A DNA stretch of 14,972 nt from Spirochaeta sp. UBA5339 (GTDB lineage: Bacteria; Spirochaetota; Spirochaetia; DSM-2461): the NCBI GenBank assembly GCA_002408085.1, contig DHQL01000018.1, positions 69,040 to 84,011 on the forward strand, read 5' to 3'. The translations under genes and the position numbers were made by a program. Shown here piece after piece: positions 1 through 7,274 of the stretch. The first letter of the stretch is position 1. The number at the start of each line of letters is the position of its first letter. A model generated the notes under the pieces. It saw nothing but the letters and a program-made list of their open reading frames with translations. It was not told where the DNA came from and made no database searches.

Positions 1-4
1 CTAG

Positions 5-709
5 TACGAGGAGTACTTCCCGGAGCCCTGGATTCCCACCTGGGTCTTTGCGAACCACGACAGAATGAGACGGATGACCACATTGGGCAGCAGGAAGCTC
101 CTCCGCCTCCAGGCCCTTCTGCAGCACACGGCCCGGGGTATCCCGGTCAGCTACTACGGCGAGGAGATAGGAATGAGCCAGGCGGCACTTCCAAGGAGCA
201 TCTCCAAGGACCCGGTGAGCCACGCCTACAGATTCCTTCCGGACTTTCTCTTTACCCTGGTGAACAGGATGACCCACGGCTCTTTGAACCGGGACGGCTG
301 CCGCACTCCACTGCAGTGGGACAGCACCAGGTACGCCGGCTTCTCAGAGCATAAGCCCTGGATTCCCGTAAGCACCGACAGAAGAAGGGTTAATGTGGCA
401 AAGCAGATGAGGGACTCCTCCTCCCTGTTTAACTTCTACAGGGCCCTGTTAAAGTTCCGCCACTCCAGCGCAGCACTCCGCTCCGGCTCCCTGACCCTCC
501 TTGAAACACCCAAAACCATTCTGGCCTACCTGCGCAAGTCAGAGACCAGAGAGTTCTACATCTATATGAATATCAGTCACCGCAGCCACAGCATCACCCT
601 CCCCCGTCCACTGATTCCCCAGCTCTCCACAAGAGGTGCAGGACACAGGGAACTGGAGGAACTTGAGGTGATTGATCTGAAGCCCTGGGAGGGGGTGATT
701 CTAGGGTAG
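5..709 (+). CDS. GH13 alpha-glucosidase/alpha-amylase family protein, C-terminal part
   Basis: This is the 3' part of a glycoside hydrolase family 13 enzyme, which cleaves alpha-glucosidic bonds in malto- or isomalto-oligosaccharides. The open frame gives 234 residues. Near its start, FANHDRMR matches conserved region IV of GH13, which carries the transition-state-stabilising Asp. It is followed by GIPVSYYGEEIGM and NRDGCRTPLQWD, both typical of the end of the (beta/alpha)8 barrel in oligo-1,6-glucosidase-like members. A short beta-sandwich tail (FYIYMNISHRS) ends the protein. The catalytic nucleophile and acid/base lie upstream of the window and cannot be checked. The frame is closed by TAG at 2-4, so it is either an interrupted gene or has an edge artefact there; the ATG at 65 falls inside a conserved motif and is not a credible start. 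A GAGGGG/CCCCTC pair at 689-718 is only a weak terminator candidate. Substrate is not determinable. Family confidence is high. Confidence 0.85.
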   Translation, partial: YEEYFPEPWIPTWVFANHDRMRRMTTLGSRKLLRLQALLQHTARGIPVSYYGEEIGMSQAALPRSISKDPVSHAYRFLPDFLFTLVNRMTHGSLNRDGCRTPLQWDSTRYAGFSEHKPWIPVSTDRRRVNVAKQMRDSSSLFNFYRALLKFRHSSAALRSGSLTLLETPKTILAYLRKSETREFYIYMNISHRSHSITLPRPLIPQLSTRGAGHRELEELEVIDLKPWEGVILG

Positions 710-802
710 ACTCCCCTCTGCTTAAGCGAAAATAGACAGTTTGAAAAAGTTTCTTCTAGTGCAAGCTATCGATCAGGTTTAAAAGTGTAAACTGAAACCA
801 GA

Positions 803-836
803 TTTTTATTTCTTTTGAGAGTAAAAGAAATAAAAA
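803..836. repeat. 14-bp perfect inverted repeat, A/T-rich, between the GH13 gene and the next operon
   Basis: TTTTTATTTCTTTT (803-816) and its exact complement (823-836) flank the 6-base loop GAGAGT. It lies in the gene-free stretch 710-924, about 90 bp before the next start. The stem is almost all A-T/U, so it is not a classical GC-rich terminator. A cruciform, a protein site or a weak transcript-end structure are possible. Low complexity inflates the apparent significance. Confidence 0.55.
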
Positions 837-847
837 GAATGAACTCA

Positions 848-861
848 TATGATAGTATCAT
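848..861 (+). promoter_or_regulatory. -10-like TATGAT overlapping palindrome ATGATA-G-TATCAT
   Basis: TATGAT (848-853) resembles a sigma-70 -10 box (5/6). It overlaps a perfect 13-bp palindrome at 849-861 with arms ATGATA and TATCAT around a central G. No good -35 lies 16-18 bp upstream; an alternative -35-like TTGAAA occurs at 741-746 without a matching -10. It is the best visible candidate for control of the four-gene operon starting at 925, but remains tentative. Confidence 0.3.
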
Positions 862-924
862 CAGAAGAAACCATTCATCGTCAGAATCCTTGCGACAGAA
901 TGCCTGCATTAAAGGACAGTGGAA

Positions 925-1617
925 ATGAATCCTCTCTACAGATATGTACACAGATGGTCCTCCGACAAATCCCGGATCAGCTTTATCACTATTCCCATGA
1001 TTCATATCGGGGAAAAGTCCTTTTATGACGAGGTGAACCTGATCATTGATGAAGCGAATCATATCCTTTACGAGGGAGTGAAAACAGGCGCCCGACACAG
1101 CGACTTCGGGAAATACCGGAAGATGGCCGCTATGGACGGAGATCTTACCGCCCAGTATGATTCGATAAGGTTCCCGGAGGATATCAAAAGAATCAATATC
1201 GATATTTCCGCTGACGAGTTCAAGTCCGGCAGGAGTCCCATCCCGTTTCAGAGTATATTCAGGGAAAAAGTCTCTCTCTTCCTTCTCAACCTCTACCTTA
1301 AAAAGCACTCCCTGAAGAATCTTCTGAAGAATCAGTTCTCCTACCCTGCAGCAGACAAGTACAAACTGGTGGACCCGAAAAACCACTACTTCTTTACTCA
1401 CCGGAAAAAGGATAGATACAGCCTTCTGATAGAAAACAGACGGGATGAGATCTTCCGGGAGAACCTCAGAAACTATATTGATGAGAATAAAAACCGGGAG
1501 TATCCCCTGGAAAGCTGTATACTGGTGGGAGACAACCATATGCCTGCGGTATACAGAGAGCTGGAGGAGCAGGGGTTCAAATGGCAGCTGCACAAGACCC
1601 TTACGGTTGTTCACTAG
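925..1617 (+). CDS. TraB/TIKI-like domain protein
   Basis: A 230-residue protein of the TraB/PrgY/TIKI-like superfamily, metallopeptidase-like proteins linked to pheromone shut-down in enterococci and Wnt cleavage in animals. Its activity in bacteria is mostly unproven. The N-terminal strand carries IPMIHIGE (His27, Glu30), followed by ILYEGVK (Glu50). The C-terminus carries VGDNHMP (GxxH, His205) and then a helix ending EEQGF. These paired GxxH-like and Glu elements at the two ends are the family hallmark. No signal peptide or membrane segment is visible, so it is probably cytoplasmic. Start choice: the frame is closed by TAA at 910-912. AAAGGA at 911-916 is only 2 bp from GTG 919 but 8 bp from ATG 925, so ATG 925 is preferred. 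It is followed after 26 bp by the broken TPM gene and is likely cotranscribed with it. Family call is moderate because the match rests on motif ends. Confidence 0.7.
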   Translation: MNPLYRYVHRWSSDKSRISFITIPMIHIGEKSFYDEVNLIIDEANHILYEGVKTGARHSDFGKYRKMAAMDGDLTAQYDSIRFPEDIKRINIDISADEFKSGRSPIPFQSIFREKVSLFLLNLYLKKHSLKNLLKNQFSYPAADKYKLVDPKNHYFFTHRKKDRYSLLIENRRDEIFRENLRNYIDENKNREYPLESCILVGDNHMPAVYRELEEQGFKWQLHKTLTVVH

Positions 1618-1643
1618 ATTCTGCCTGATAAACTGGAGCACCA

Positions 1644-2027
1644 ATGAACCTTCGCAAATACAACCTTCTGTTTCTTTTCCTCTTCTGTCCCCTCCTTCCC
1701 TCCAGTTCAGAGAACCGGACGACTTCCGGGGAAAGCAACTATGTCCTTGATTCCCCCTCTCTTCTAAGCAGTACAGAAAAGGCTGAGATAAACACCCTCT
1801 GCGGGCAACTGGAGAAGGAGATCGGGTCTCAGATTGTTGTGGACATCATCTCAACCACAGGTGCGAAGTCCATTGAGGAGTAATCCCAGGCGAGGGCTAA
1901 CACCCTTGGAGTCGGCAGGGCCGAATACCATGACGGCATTCTGATGACCCTGGCGGTAGAGGACAGGACCACAAGAATTGAGGTCGGCTACGGCCTTGAA
2001 AAGATAATCCGGGAGAGAAACAAATGA
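1644..2027 (+). pseudogene. TPM-domain (Psb32/YgcG-type) exported protein, interrupted by an in-frame TAA
   Basis: The frame starts at ATG 1644 behind GGAG (1635-1638) with a signal-peptide-like N-terminus rich in Leu and Phe. It then shows the TPM pattern: YVLDSPSLLSSTEKAEINTL, GSQIVVDIIS and KSIEE. TAA at 1881-1883 stops it after 79 residues. Reading on in the same frame gives SQARANTLGVGRAEYHDG, then ILMTLAVEDRTTRIEVGYG up to TGA at 2025-2027. This is the expected second half of a TPM domain, whose family pattern is SIEEYA....GIG....GVLL..A..DR..RIEVGYG. The stop sits where the family usually has Tyr, so TAT/TAC to TAA is the simplest explanation. The domain also ends early, just after GYGLEKIIRERNK, lacking the usual C-terminal helix. 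The final TGA overlaps the next ATG (ATGA), as in a translationally coupled operon, suggesting the full frame was functional recently. Alternatives are a sequencing error or stop readthrough. Confidence 0.75.
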
Positions 2028-3430
2028 AAAAGTTCATACATCTGGTAATCTTGGCGTTGCTCCTTGCCGGCTGCGGAAAGACTGTAGACCAGGCAGCAGA
2101 TGACAAAGCCCTGTCCACGATCGAAACGGAAACTCCGGCATCTCAGACGGCGGGTAATCCTGGAGCAGAAGAGGCAGCGGAATCTTCGGCTGTGCCGGAG
2201 ATTCCCAATAAATCCGTGCTCAACGACTCCGGGGTCAGAGTCCGGGACTATCCCAACCTGGAGAGCAGTACCCTCACTCATCTGGATAGGGGAAAGGTCG
2301 TTTCGGTTCTGAAAAAGACAGAGGAAGAGCTGCAGATAGGCGAGATGCTGGCCCCCTGGTATCAGATCTCCTTTAATAATGAAAAAAGCGGCGCAGAGAT
2401 GAAGGGCTGGATTTACGGATACTTTCTGGATTTCGAGTTTGACCTGACAGGACTGCCGGAGGTTTCCCTCGCGGCATCTGCATCAATGAATGACAGAACT
2501 ATCGATCCCTACTGCCTGGAGAGGCTGCAGTTCTCTCTTAACTACAATATTCAGAAGATCGATCTGGACAGCCAACCCTCTCCCCCCACCTTTGAAAACG
2601 AAGATGAGCAAAAGGCCTACAACCTTATTGCCGGAATCTACAGCCTTGCCGGTCCGAGAAGTCCGGGCAACGAGACCAGCCTGTTCCCGACCCGGTACAG
2701 CTGGGGTTTGGAATACAGGTTCGGCCGGGGAATTTACACTCTGGATACTGACGGGGAGAAGTGGACCATCGGAGGAGACGGAGAAGCCCGGCATTTTACC
2801 ATCGAGAGTGTGGACAGTTCTGGAGTCACAATCAGATGGACGAGTAATACAACTCCTCCCACATCCAAAATTGAAATTTTAGAGGATCATATCAAACTGG
2901 ACAGGAGCACCTACTATCCCTTGAGTACACCCATAAACTATCTGAGCTTCCTGAAGAAGGTCAAAGAGAAGAGGGAGGCCTCCATCAGCAGATACAATGT
3001 GATCCCTCCTGATGAGAGCAGTCTACTGGTGGGCGGCAAGGTGATGGCCATCCACTATCTGCTTAAGGAGAACGATCCAGAAGGGCTGATTAATTACATC
3101 TCTGATATTGAAGGGCTGGACATCCGATTCAACCCGGGGGTCTGGCTTTCACCTGACAAGATCAGCATGGACAACGAAGAGTACAGTTCCTCAATCGCCA
3201 CTGTGAGCAGCGATCTGAACAGCCGGTATGCACCTGACTATATGGAGTCGGTTTTCTTTTTCAACGAGTACATAGTCTCGGATCTTGAATCGATACAGAA
3301 GGAGTATCCCGGGTCCATTACGGTCGAGTTCTACCATGACAACAGCACCTTCCTCGTCTTTGTCTTTATGAAGGATGAGATGGAATGGAAATTGGTAAGA
3401 GTTGTGAACCACACTCTGGACTTCGCATAA
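2024..3430 (+). CDS. SH3-domain-containing lipoprotein
   Basis: A 468-residue predicted lipoprotein. The first 17 residues form a short signal peptide ending in lipobox LAGC, with Cys17 as the lipidation site. A low-complexity Ala/Glu/Ser/Thr linker follows (about 18-62). Residues about 64-137 read as a bacterial SH3-like domain: VLNDSGVRVRDYPN, a turn at HLDRGKVVSVL, and WYQISF...GWIYGYFLDF. Such domains often bind cell-wall peptides. The remaining 330 residues are a mixed alpha/beta region I do not recognise. Its end, FLVFVFMKDEMEWKLVRVVNHTLDF, is reminiscent of secreted stress-domain beta-sheets. The start is supported by GGGAGAG seven bases upstream and by the ATGA overlap with the preceding TPM frame. 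It is followed after 23 bp by a two-TM membrane protein. An envelope location is likely; the partner is unknown. Confidence 0.8.
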   Translation: MKKFIHLVILALLLAGCGKTVDQAADDKALSTIETETPASQTAGNPGAEEAAESSAVPEIPNKSVLNDSGVRVRDYPNLESSTLTHLDRGKVVSVLKKTEEELQIGEMLAPWYQISFNNEKSGAEMKGWIYGYFLDFEFDLTGLPEVSLAASASMNDRTIDPYCLERLQFSLNYNIQKIDLDSQPSPPTFENEDEQKAYNLIAGIYSLAGPRSPGNETSLFPTRYSWGLEYRFGRGIYTLDTDGEKWTIGGDGEARHFTIESVDSSGVTIRWTSNTTPPTSKIEILEDHIKLDRSTYYPLSTPINYLSFLKKVKEKREASISRYNVIPPDESSLLVGGKVMAIHYLLKENDPEGLINYISDIEGLDIRFNPGVWLSPDKISMDNEEYSSSIATVSSDLNSRYAPDYMESVFFFNEYIVSDLESIQKEYPGSITVEFYHDNSTFLVFVFMKDEMEWKLVRVVNHTLDFA

Positions 3431-3453
3431 CATTATACAACAGGAGATAAAAG

Positions 3454-4035
3454 ATGAAGATTCTACTTGAAAAATCCAGGATAAGCAGCATTCTGATATT
3501 CGGCGGTATTTGCGCCTTTCTGGGATTTACCCTCTACAACGCGGCGGTCCTTAAGGTTCCCGTCACAATAAACGATATTGTCATTTCACAGGACTCTCAG
3601 CACTACACCCTCCTGACTCTGGCTCTTGCGGTACTCCTGCTGGCAGCGGTGCTTCTGCTGCTGAACTCCATTCTGGCAAAGAAGTATCTGGTCATCGATG
3701 AGTATCACAAGGAGATCGTCCGGGAGAACGTAAACATGCTGCAACAGAGCCGCATCGAATTTACCAGAAAGACTTCAAGTATAAAGGAGATTATCCTTGT
3801 CTCCTTTGAGGAGTATCGCGGAGGCCGGCGGAAGGAGTTCTTCAAGATCTACCTTATAGACAAGGAGGACTATTTTGATGAGATCTCCACCGATAGAATC
3901 TATAGAATAGCCCGGAATGCAGCAGAGCAGATTTCCCGGGAGACAGGAATCCCCTTGAAGGATGATACCGAAAGGGAGTATGAAGACGAGTTTGACTTTG
4001 TTAAGCGCTACAACCGTAGAGAATCTCAGGACTGA
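3454..4035 (+). CDS. Two-TM membrane protein of unknown function
   Basis: A 193-residue protein that I do not recognise. Residues about 10-31 (ISSILIFGGICAFLGFTLYN) and 51-74 (a Leu/Ala-rich stretch) are two membrane segments separated by a short polar loop. The remaining 120 residues are soluble, basic then acidic, with KKYLVIDEYHKEIVRE just after TM2 and an acidic tail (EREYEDEFDF). The post-TM2 strands (YLVIDEYHKEIVRE, IKEIILVSFEEYR, EFFKIYLID) would fit a small beta-domain resembling bacterial PH-like folds on the cytoplasmic side, but that is inference. ACAGGAGATAAAAG directly precedes the ATG. It is the last gene of the 925-4035 operon. Its stop codon lies inside the end of the convergent cyclase gene (10-bp overlap), leaving no room for a separate terminator. 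Confidence 0.7.
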   Translation: MKILLEKSRISSILIFGGICAFLGFTLYNAAVLKVPVTINDIVISQDSQHYTLLTLALAVLLLAAVLLLLNSILAKKYLVIDEYHKEIVRENVNMLQQSRIEFTRKTSSIKEIILVSFEEYRGGRRKEFFKIYLIDKEDYFDEISTDRIYRIARNAAEQISRETGIPLKDDTEREYEDEFDFVKRYNRRESQD

Positions 4036-5294
4036 ATCCTGTTCCTTCCCCCCTGCTTTGCGTCGTAGAGAAGGTTGTCTATCTCCGACAGAAGGGTATC
4101 GAGGTCTTCCTTCTCCCACTGGGCCAGCCCTCCGCTGAAGCTCATTACCAGCTTCGGATCAATCTCGCCAAAGGAGAGAGAGTGGAAACCGGATCGAAGC
4201 TTTTCACAAATTCCCTCTGCCTCCTCAAGGGGAGTATCGGTCATAATATAGAGGAACTCCTCCCCCCCGTAGCGGCCGAAGAAGTCCTTCTCCCGGCAGT
4301 TGTCCAGAAAGAAACGGGAGAGCCTCTGCAGAACAATATCCCCATCTGGATGGCCATAGGTATCATTTACCGCTTTAAACTTGTCCACATCCAGAAGCAG
4401 TGCAGATAGAGGCCGTCCCGTCTCTTCGGATAAGCGGATCTCATCCTCCAGCTTCTGAAGAATGGAACGGCGGTTGCTGGCACCGGTCAGAACATCAGTG
4501 ACAGCCTGATACTCCATCTCCCGGCGCCTTTCCTCCAGCTCCTTCATAACCATAAGGTTGCGGAAACTGCTTCTGATCCTGGCGGTAAGAAGATCCACAT
4601 TGAAGGGCTTTAATATATAGTCATCTGCTCCGGCCTCAAGGGCCTGAAGGATGGTACTGTCCTTCCCCATGGAGGAGATAATGATGATTACCGCCATGGG
4701 ATTATCATTTCGAAGAGTCATGGTCAACTGTTTGCCGGACATTCCCGGCATAAACATATCCACCATATAGATGTCATAGCTTTTCCCTGAATCAAGAAGG
4801 TCCCGTGGGTCTCTGTAGAGGTCTACATCATGAATTTCCTGAAGGGAGAGGATGTTATGGACGACCTTGAGGATGAACTGGCTGTCATCGATGATGGCGA
4901 TGGAAGCCTTGCGCAGTTCACGGGTCAGATCGTCGTGCTTCTTCATGGCATCAATCTCTTCCCGCAGCTTCTCAACGGAGAAGTTGTCTTTGGATATAAA
5001 ATCGATAACCCCCAGCTCAAAGTAGCGTTTTCGGAGCTCCATATCATCGGAGGAGGAAACCATGATTATGGGGATGTCCTTGCAGGCAGAGTCGGCAGTC
5101 TCCTTCAGCAAGTCCTCTATCCTGCCGTCGGTTATCTCCTGTGCCGTAAGAATAAGATCGATTGCCTTGGTGTCCAGAATCTTTTTCGCCTCTTGAATGG
5201 ATTCACAGCCGAAGTACTCCTCCTGCTGCAGATCTGTACCCTTCTGAACAACCTTTCTGAAGAATGAGCTGGTTTCCAAATGTAAAATTCTCAT
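4026..5294 (-). CDS. Response regulator diguanylate cyclase (pseudo-REC, REC, GGDEF)
   Basis: A 422-residue cytoplasmic signalling enzyme predicted to make cyclic di-GMP from two GTP. Residues 1-115 form a degenerate receiver: the phosphoacceptor is Ala51 (DLILTA, aligned with DIYMVD of the second receiver), and the acidic pair is Glu7-Thr8, although Lys102 remains. Residues 131-245 form an intact receiver: Asp136-Asp137, phosphoacceptor Asp179 (MVDMFMPGMSG), Ser207/208 and Lys229-Pro. A charged helix (about 248-262) leads to a GGDEF domain (263-420) with LDVDKFKAVNDTYGH, GGEEF at 343-347, and the inhibitory I-site RxxD at 334-337 five residues before it. It is therefore probably active and product-inhibited. 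The start at ATG 5294 is preferred over GTG 5303: GAGGTG (5301-5306) sits six bases before ATG and overlaps the GTG. No histidine kinase is adjacent. Confidence 0.92.
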   Translation of the reverse strand: MRILHLETSSFFRKVVQKGTDLQQEEYFGCESIQEAKKILDTKAIDLILTAQEITDGRIEDLLKETADSACKDIPIIMVSSSDDMELRKRYFELGVIDFISKDNFSVEKLREEIDAMKKHDDLTRELRKASIAIIDDSQFILKVVHNILSLQEIHDVDLYRDPRDLLDSGKSYDIYMVDMFMPGMSGKQLTMTLRNDNPMAVIIIISSMGKDSTILQALEAGADDYILKPFNVDLLTARIRSSFRNLMVMKELEERRREMEYQAVTDVLTGASNRRSILQKLEDEIRLSEETGRPLSALLLDVDKFKAVNDTYGHPDGDIVLQRLSRFFLDNCREKDFFGRYGGEEFLYIMTDTPLEEAEGICEKLRSGFHSLSFGEIDPKLVMSFSGGLAQWEKEDLDTLLSEIDNLLYDAKQGGRNRIQS

Positions 5295-5356
5295 ACAAGA
5301 CACCTCTGTACCTTAAGATTTCCGGAATCAGGAGAAACTGAGATTCACTAAATTTA

Positions 5357-5385
5357 AACTTAGGTCCCAACCTATGCCCAGTCAA
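5357..5385 (-). promoter_or_regulatory. Candidate promoter of the diguanylate cyclase gene, with inverted repeat in the spacer
   Basis: On the minus strand TTGACT (5380-5385) is followed, 17 bp later, by the poor -10 TAAGTT (5357-5362). The spacer contains an inverted repeat TAGGT-CCCA-ACCTA at 5361-5374 that could be a binding site. The -10 matches consensus at only three of six positions, so the assignment is tentative. Confidence 0.35.
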
Positions 5386-5458
5386 TGATTTACTGTAATG
5401 ATACGGTTACATATTGATGGATATTTTTCAGGGCCTGATGGATGGAGACAAAGAATGA

Positions 5459-5488
5459 TTGACATATCAGAGAATGGAAGCTTATTCT
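5459..5488 (+). promoter_or_regulatory. Candidate sigma-70 promoter of the cation efflux gene
   Basis: A consensus -35 TTGACA (5459-5464) is followed after 18 bp by TATTCT (5483-5488, 4/6). It lies about 100 bp before the CDF start at 5590, in the divergent gap with the cyclase gene. The leader between them contains small complementary segments (CGGG 5528-5531 with CCCG 5557-5560; CGAA 5541-5544 with TTCG 5548-5551) that I cannot assign to a known riboswitch. Confidence 0.5.
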
Positions 5489-5589
5489 TAAGATGTTAAG
5501 GGATCAGGTGCCGACGCATAGGGTAACCGGGCTTTTGCAGCGAAATCTTCGTGGGACCCGTCATTATGAAAAATCATGAGGCAGCGAAG

Positions 5590-6516
5590 ATGAATGCAAA
5601 GAGATCACCTGAAGAGTTCCAGTCCAGACTTAAACAATCCAACCGTATAACCCTTGCAGGGGCCATCCTCAATATTCTGCTCAGCGCATGCAAGATTGCC
5701 GCGGGCATTCTGGGGAGAAGCCAGGCCATCGTTTCCGATGGGATCCACTCCCTTTCTGACCTGTTGTCCGATCTGATTGTTGTGGCGGGCAGCTTTTTTT
5801 CATCCAAACCAGATGACTCCTCTCACAACTACGGTCACGGGAAATTTGAAGCCTTTTCCGCTCTGATCATTGGAGGGATTCTTGGGAGTGTCGGGCTCGG
5901 AATCGGATATTCCAGCGTGATGGAGATTATCGGAATCCTCCAGGGGAAGAGAGTGGAAGGGCCGGGGATGATTGCCCTGGCGGCGGCGCTGGTTTCCATT
6001 GCAGTCAAGGAGATTCTCTTCCGCTATACACTGACCGTCGGGGAGAAGATCAACAGCTCCGTTGTTATTGCCAATGCCTATCACCACCGCTCCGATGCCC
6101 TCTCATCCATCGGTACTGCAGCGGGTGTGGGCGGAGCGATCCTTCTGGGAGAGGGCTGGATTCTGGTGGACCCGGCGGCAGGACTGATTGTCTGCGGCAT
6201 CATTATTTTTGAGTCGTTCAGAATTGTCAGGGACAATGTGAATGAACTCCTGGAATCATCCCTGCCCGAAGAGGTGGTAGAAAAAATCATCACCCTCTCT
6301 GAATCAGTGCCGGGAGTACACTCCCCCCATAAACTTAGAACCCGCAAGGTGGGCTGCCAGTATGTCATCGACCTTCATATATGTGTGGACCCGCAGATGT
6401 CCATTGATGAGGGGCATACCATTTCTCACAAGGTGGAGGAGCTTATCAGGGAGAATATCAACAGCGATATCATCTTCTATGCTCATATCGAGCCCTATAC
6501 GGAGAGGGGAGATTAG
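5590..6516 (+). CDS. Cation diffusion facilitator (CDF) family transporter
   Basis: A 308-residue inner-membrane cation/proton antiporter that exports divalent metal ions. About six membrane segments span residues 20-215, followed by the cytoplasmic alpha/beta domain typical of the family (225-303). The transport site is visible as IVSDGIHSLSDLLSD in TM2 (His53-xxx-Asp57) and ANAYHHRSDALSS in TM5 (His165-xxx-Asp169). This is an HD-HD set; in characterised CDFs that set is most often zinc, while iron- and manganese-type members vary, so the metal is not settled. His residues in the C-terminal domain (263, 276, 280, 299) could form its regulatory metal site. Start: ATG 5590 has GAGG (5578-5581) eight bases upstream; ATG 5566 and GTG 5551 are in frame but have poorer sites. 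It is followed directly by a strong hairpin shared with the convergent DUF4386 gene. Confidence 0.92.
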   Translation: MNAKRSPEEFQSRLKQSNRITLAGAILNILLSACKIAAGILGRSQAIVSDGIHSLSDLLSDLIVVAGSFFSSKPDDSSHNYGHGKFEAFSALIIGGILGSVGLGIGYSSVMEIIGILQGKRVEGPGMIALAAALVSIAVKEILFRYTLTVGEKINSSVVIANAYHHRSDALSSIGTAAGVGGAILLGEGWILVDPAAGLIVCGIIIFESFRIVRDNVNELLESSLPEEVVEKIITLSESVPGVHSPHKLRTRKVGCQYVIDLHICVDPQMSIDEGHTISHKVEELIRENINSDIIFYAHIEPYTERGD

Positions 6517-6525
6517 TCCCCGTTT

Positions 6526-6560
6526 GCTGACCCGGGAGCGGGTCAGCCCTCTTTTCTTTT
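6526..6560. terminator. Rho-independent terminator of the CDF gene
   Basis: A perfect 8-bp stem GCTGACCC (6526-6533) / GGGTCAGC (6540-6547) with loop GGGAGC is followed by CCTCTTTTCTTTT. The right arm includes the stop codon of the convergent DUF4386 gene (6543-6545), so the hairpin is the 3' boundary for both. The U-rich tail exists only in the plus direction. Confidence 0.8.
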
Positions 6561-7256
6561 GCCGCCCTTTACAAGCAGCCAGATTCCGAACCAGCCCTCG
6601 GCGAGAACTGAAGGAACAGCCACAATTGCCATCAGAATGCCTGCAACACTCTGATAGTCTGACAGAACAGTATGGGCCACAGTGTCGATAACATAGGCCG
6701 TTCCGGCGGCGATAAGGATTATCCCCAGCACAATGGGAGCCGTTCTGTATTTAACAATCATTCCTCCCAGAACAACCAGATGGAGACCGAAGGCTGTCAG
6801 GCCGATAAGCCAGACCGAGTTGAATGCCTCAAGTGCCGCATAGGCCTGGTTCTCCAGCCCCGCTGAGAACTCAAGAAGCTGCAGAGCCTGAAAGTAGAAT
6901 ACCAGAGCCACTCCCAGAAATACGGTATAGACTATCCTCAGCCAGGCAGCCAGCAGGGAGAGATCTCCATGTACCGGCCTGAATAGAATAAAGAGTCCCC
7001 AGGCGACAAATACATCGATCAGAAAGACAAGAAGGAAGCTCACCATGCCGTAGCGGAACAGAGTGGTGTTCTCCATGATATTCCGGGCTGATTCTACGAC
7101 ATTCCCGGAAACGATCAGCCCCTCTTTTACTATAAAGTTGGCAAATACGGCCAGTATAAAAAGGCTGGCATAACCGATACCGGCAATAATTGAGGCGTGA
7201 CGGGGTGATGTATAACCCCTCCGGGAAGTAAACTCTTCAATATAATTCTCTTTCAT
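6543..7256 (-). CDS. DUF4386-type multi-pass membrane protein
   Basis: A 237-residue integral membrane protein resembling the DUF4386 family, whose function is unknown. After a polar N-terminus (RRGYTSPRHASIIAGIGYAS, a family-like opening) it has about six or seven hydrophobic segments: residues about 22-44, 70-92, 100-125, 145-167, 172-190 and 200-231. It ends in a basic tail KGGKRKEG. No catalytic or metal motif is evident. The start at ATG 7256 has TAGGAG six to seven bases upstream. It lies 63 bp downstream of a TetR gene on the same strand and has its own promoter overlapped by an operator-like site that is repeated at the TetR promoter, so it is the probable target of that regulator. 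A role in extruding, or responding to, a small lipophilic ligand is a guess from the TetR pairing only. Confidence 0.75.
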   Translation of the reverse strand: MKENYIEEFTSRRGYTSPRHASIIAGIGYASLFILAVFANFIVKEGLIVSGNVVESARNIMENTTLFRYGMVSFLLVFLIDVFVAWGLFILFRPVHGDLSLLAAWLRIVYTVFLGVALVFYFQALQLLEFSAGLENQAYAALEAFNSVWLIGLTAFGLHLVVLGGMIVKYRTAPIVLGIILIAAGTAYVIDTVAHTVLSDYQSVAGILMAIVAVPSVLAEGWFGIWLLVKGGKRKEG

Positions 7257-7274
7257 TGATAACTCCTATGTTAG

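Noticed and set aside
766..1644. 292-residue open frame on the minus strand opposite the TraB/TIKI-like gene
   Set aside because: It is the antisense shadow of 925-1617. The plus-strand frame has family motifs and a ribosome site; the minus frame has no recognisable domain.
5480..5590. Possible known riboswitch (NiCo, yybP-ykoY, fluoride, c-di-GMP) before the CDF gene
   Set aside because: The conserved cores of these classes were not found; only short generic pairings are present.
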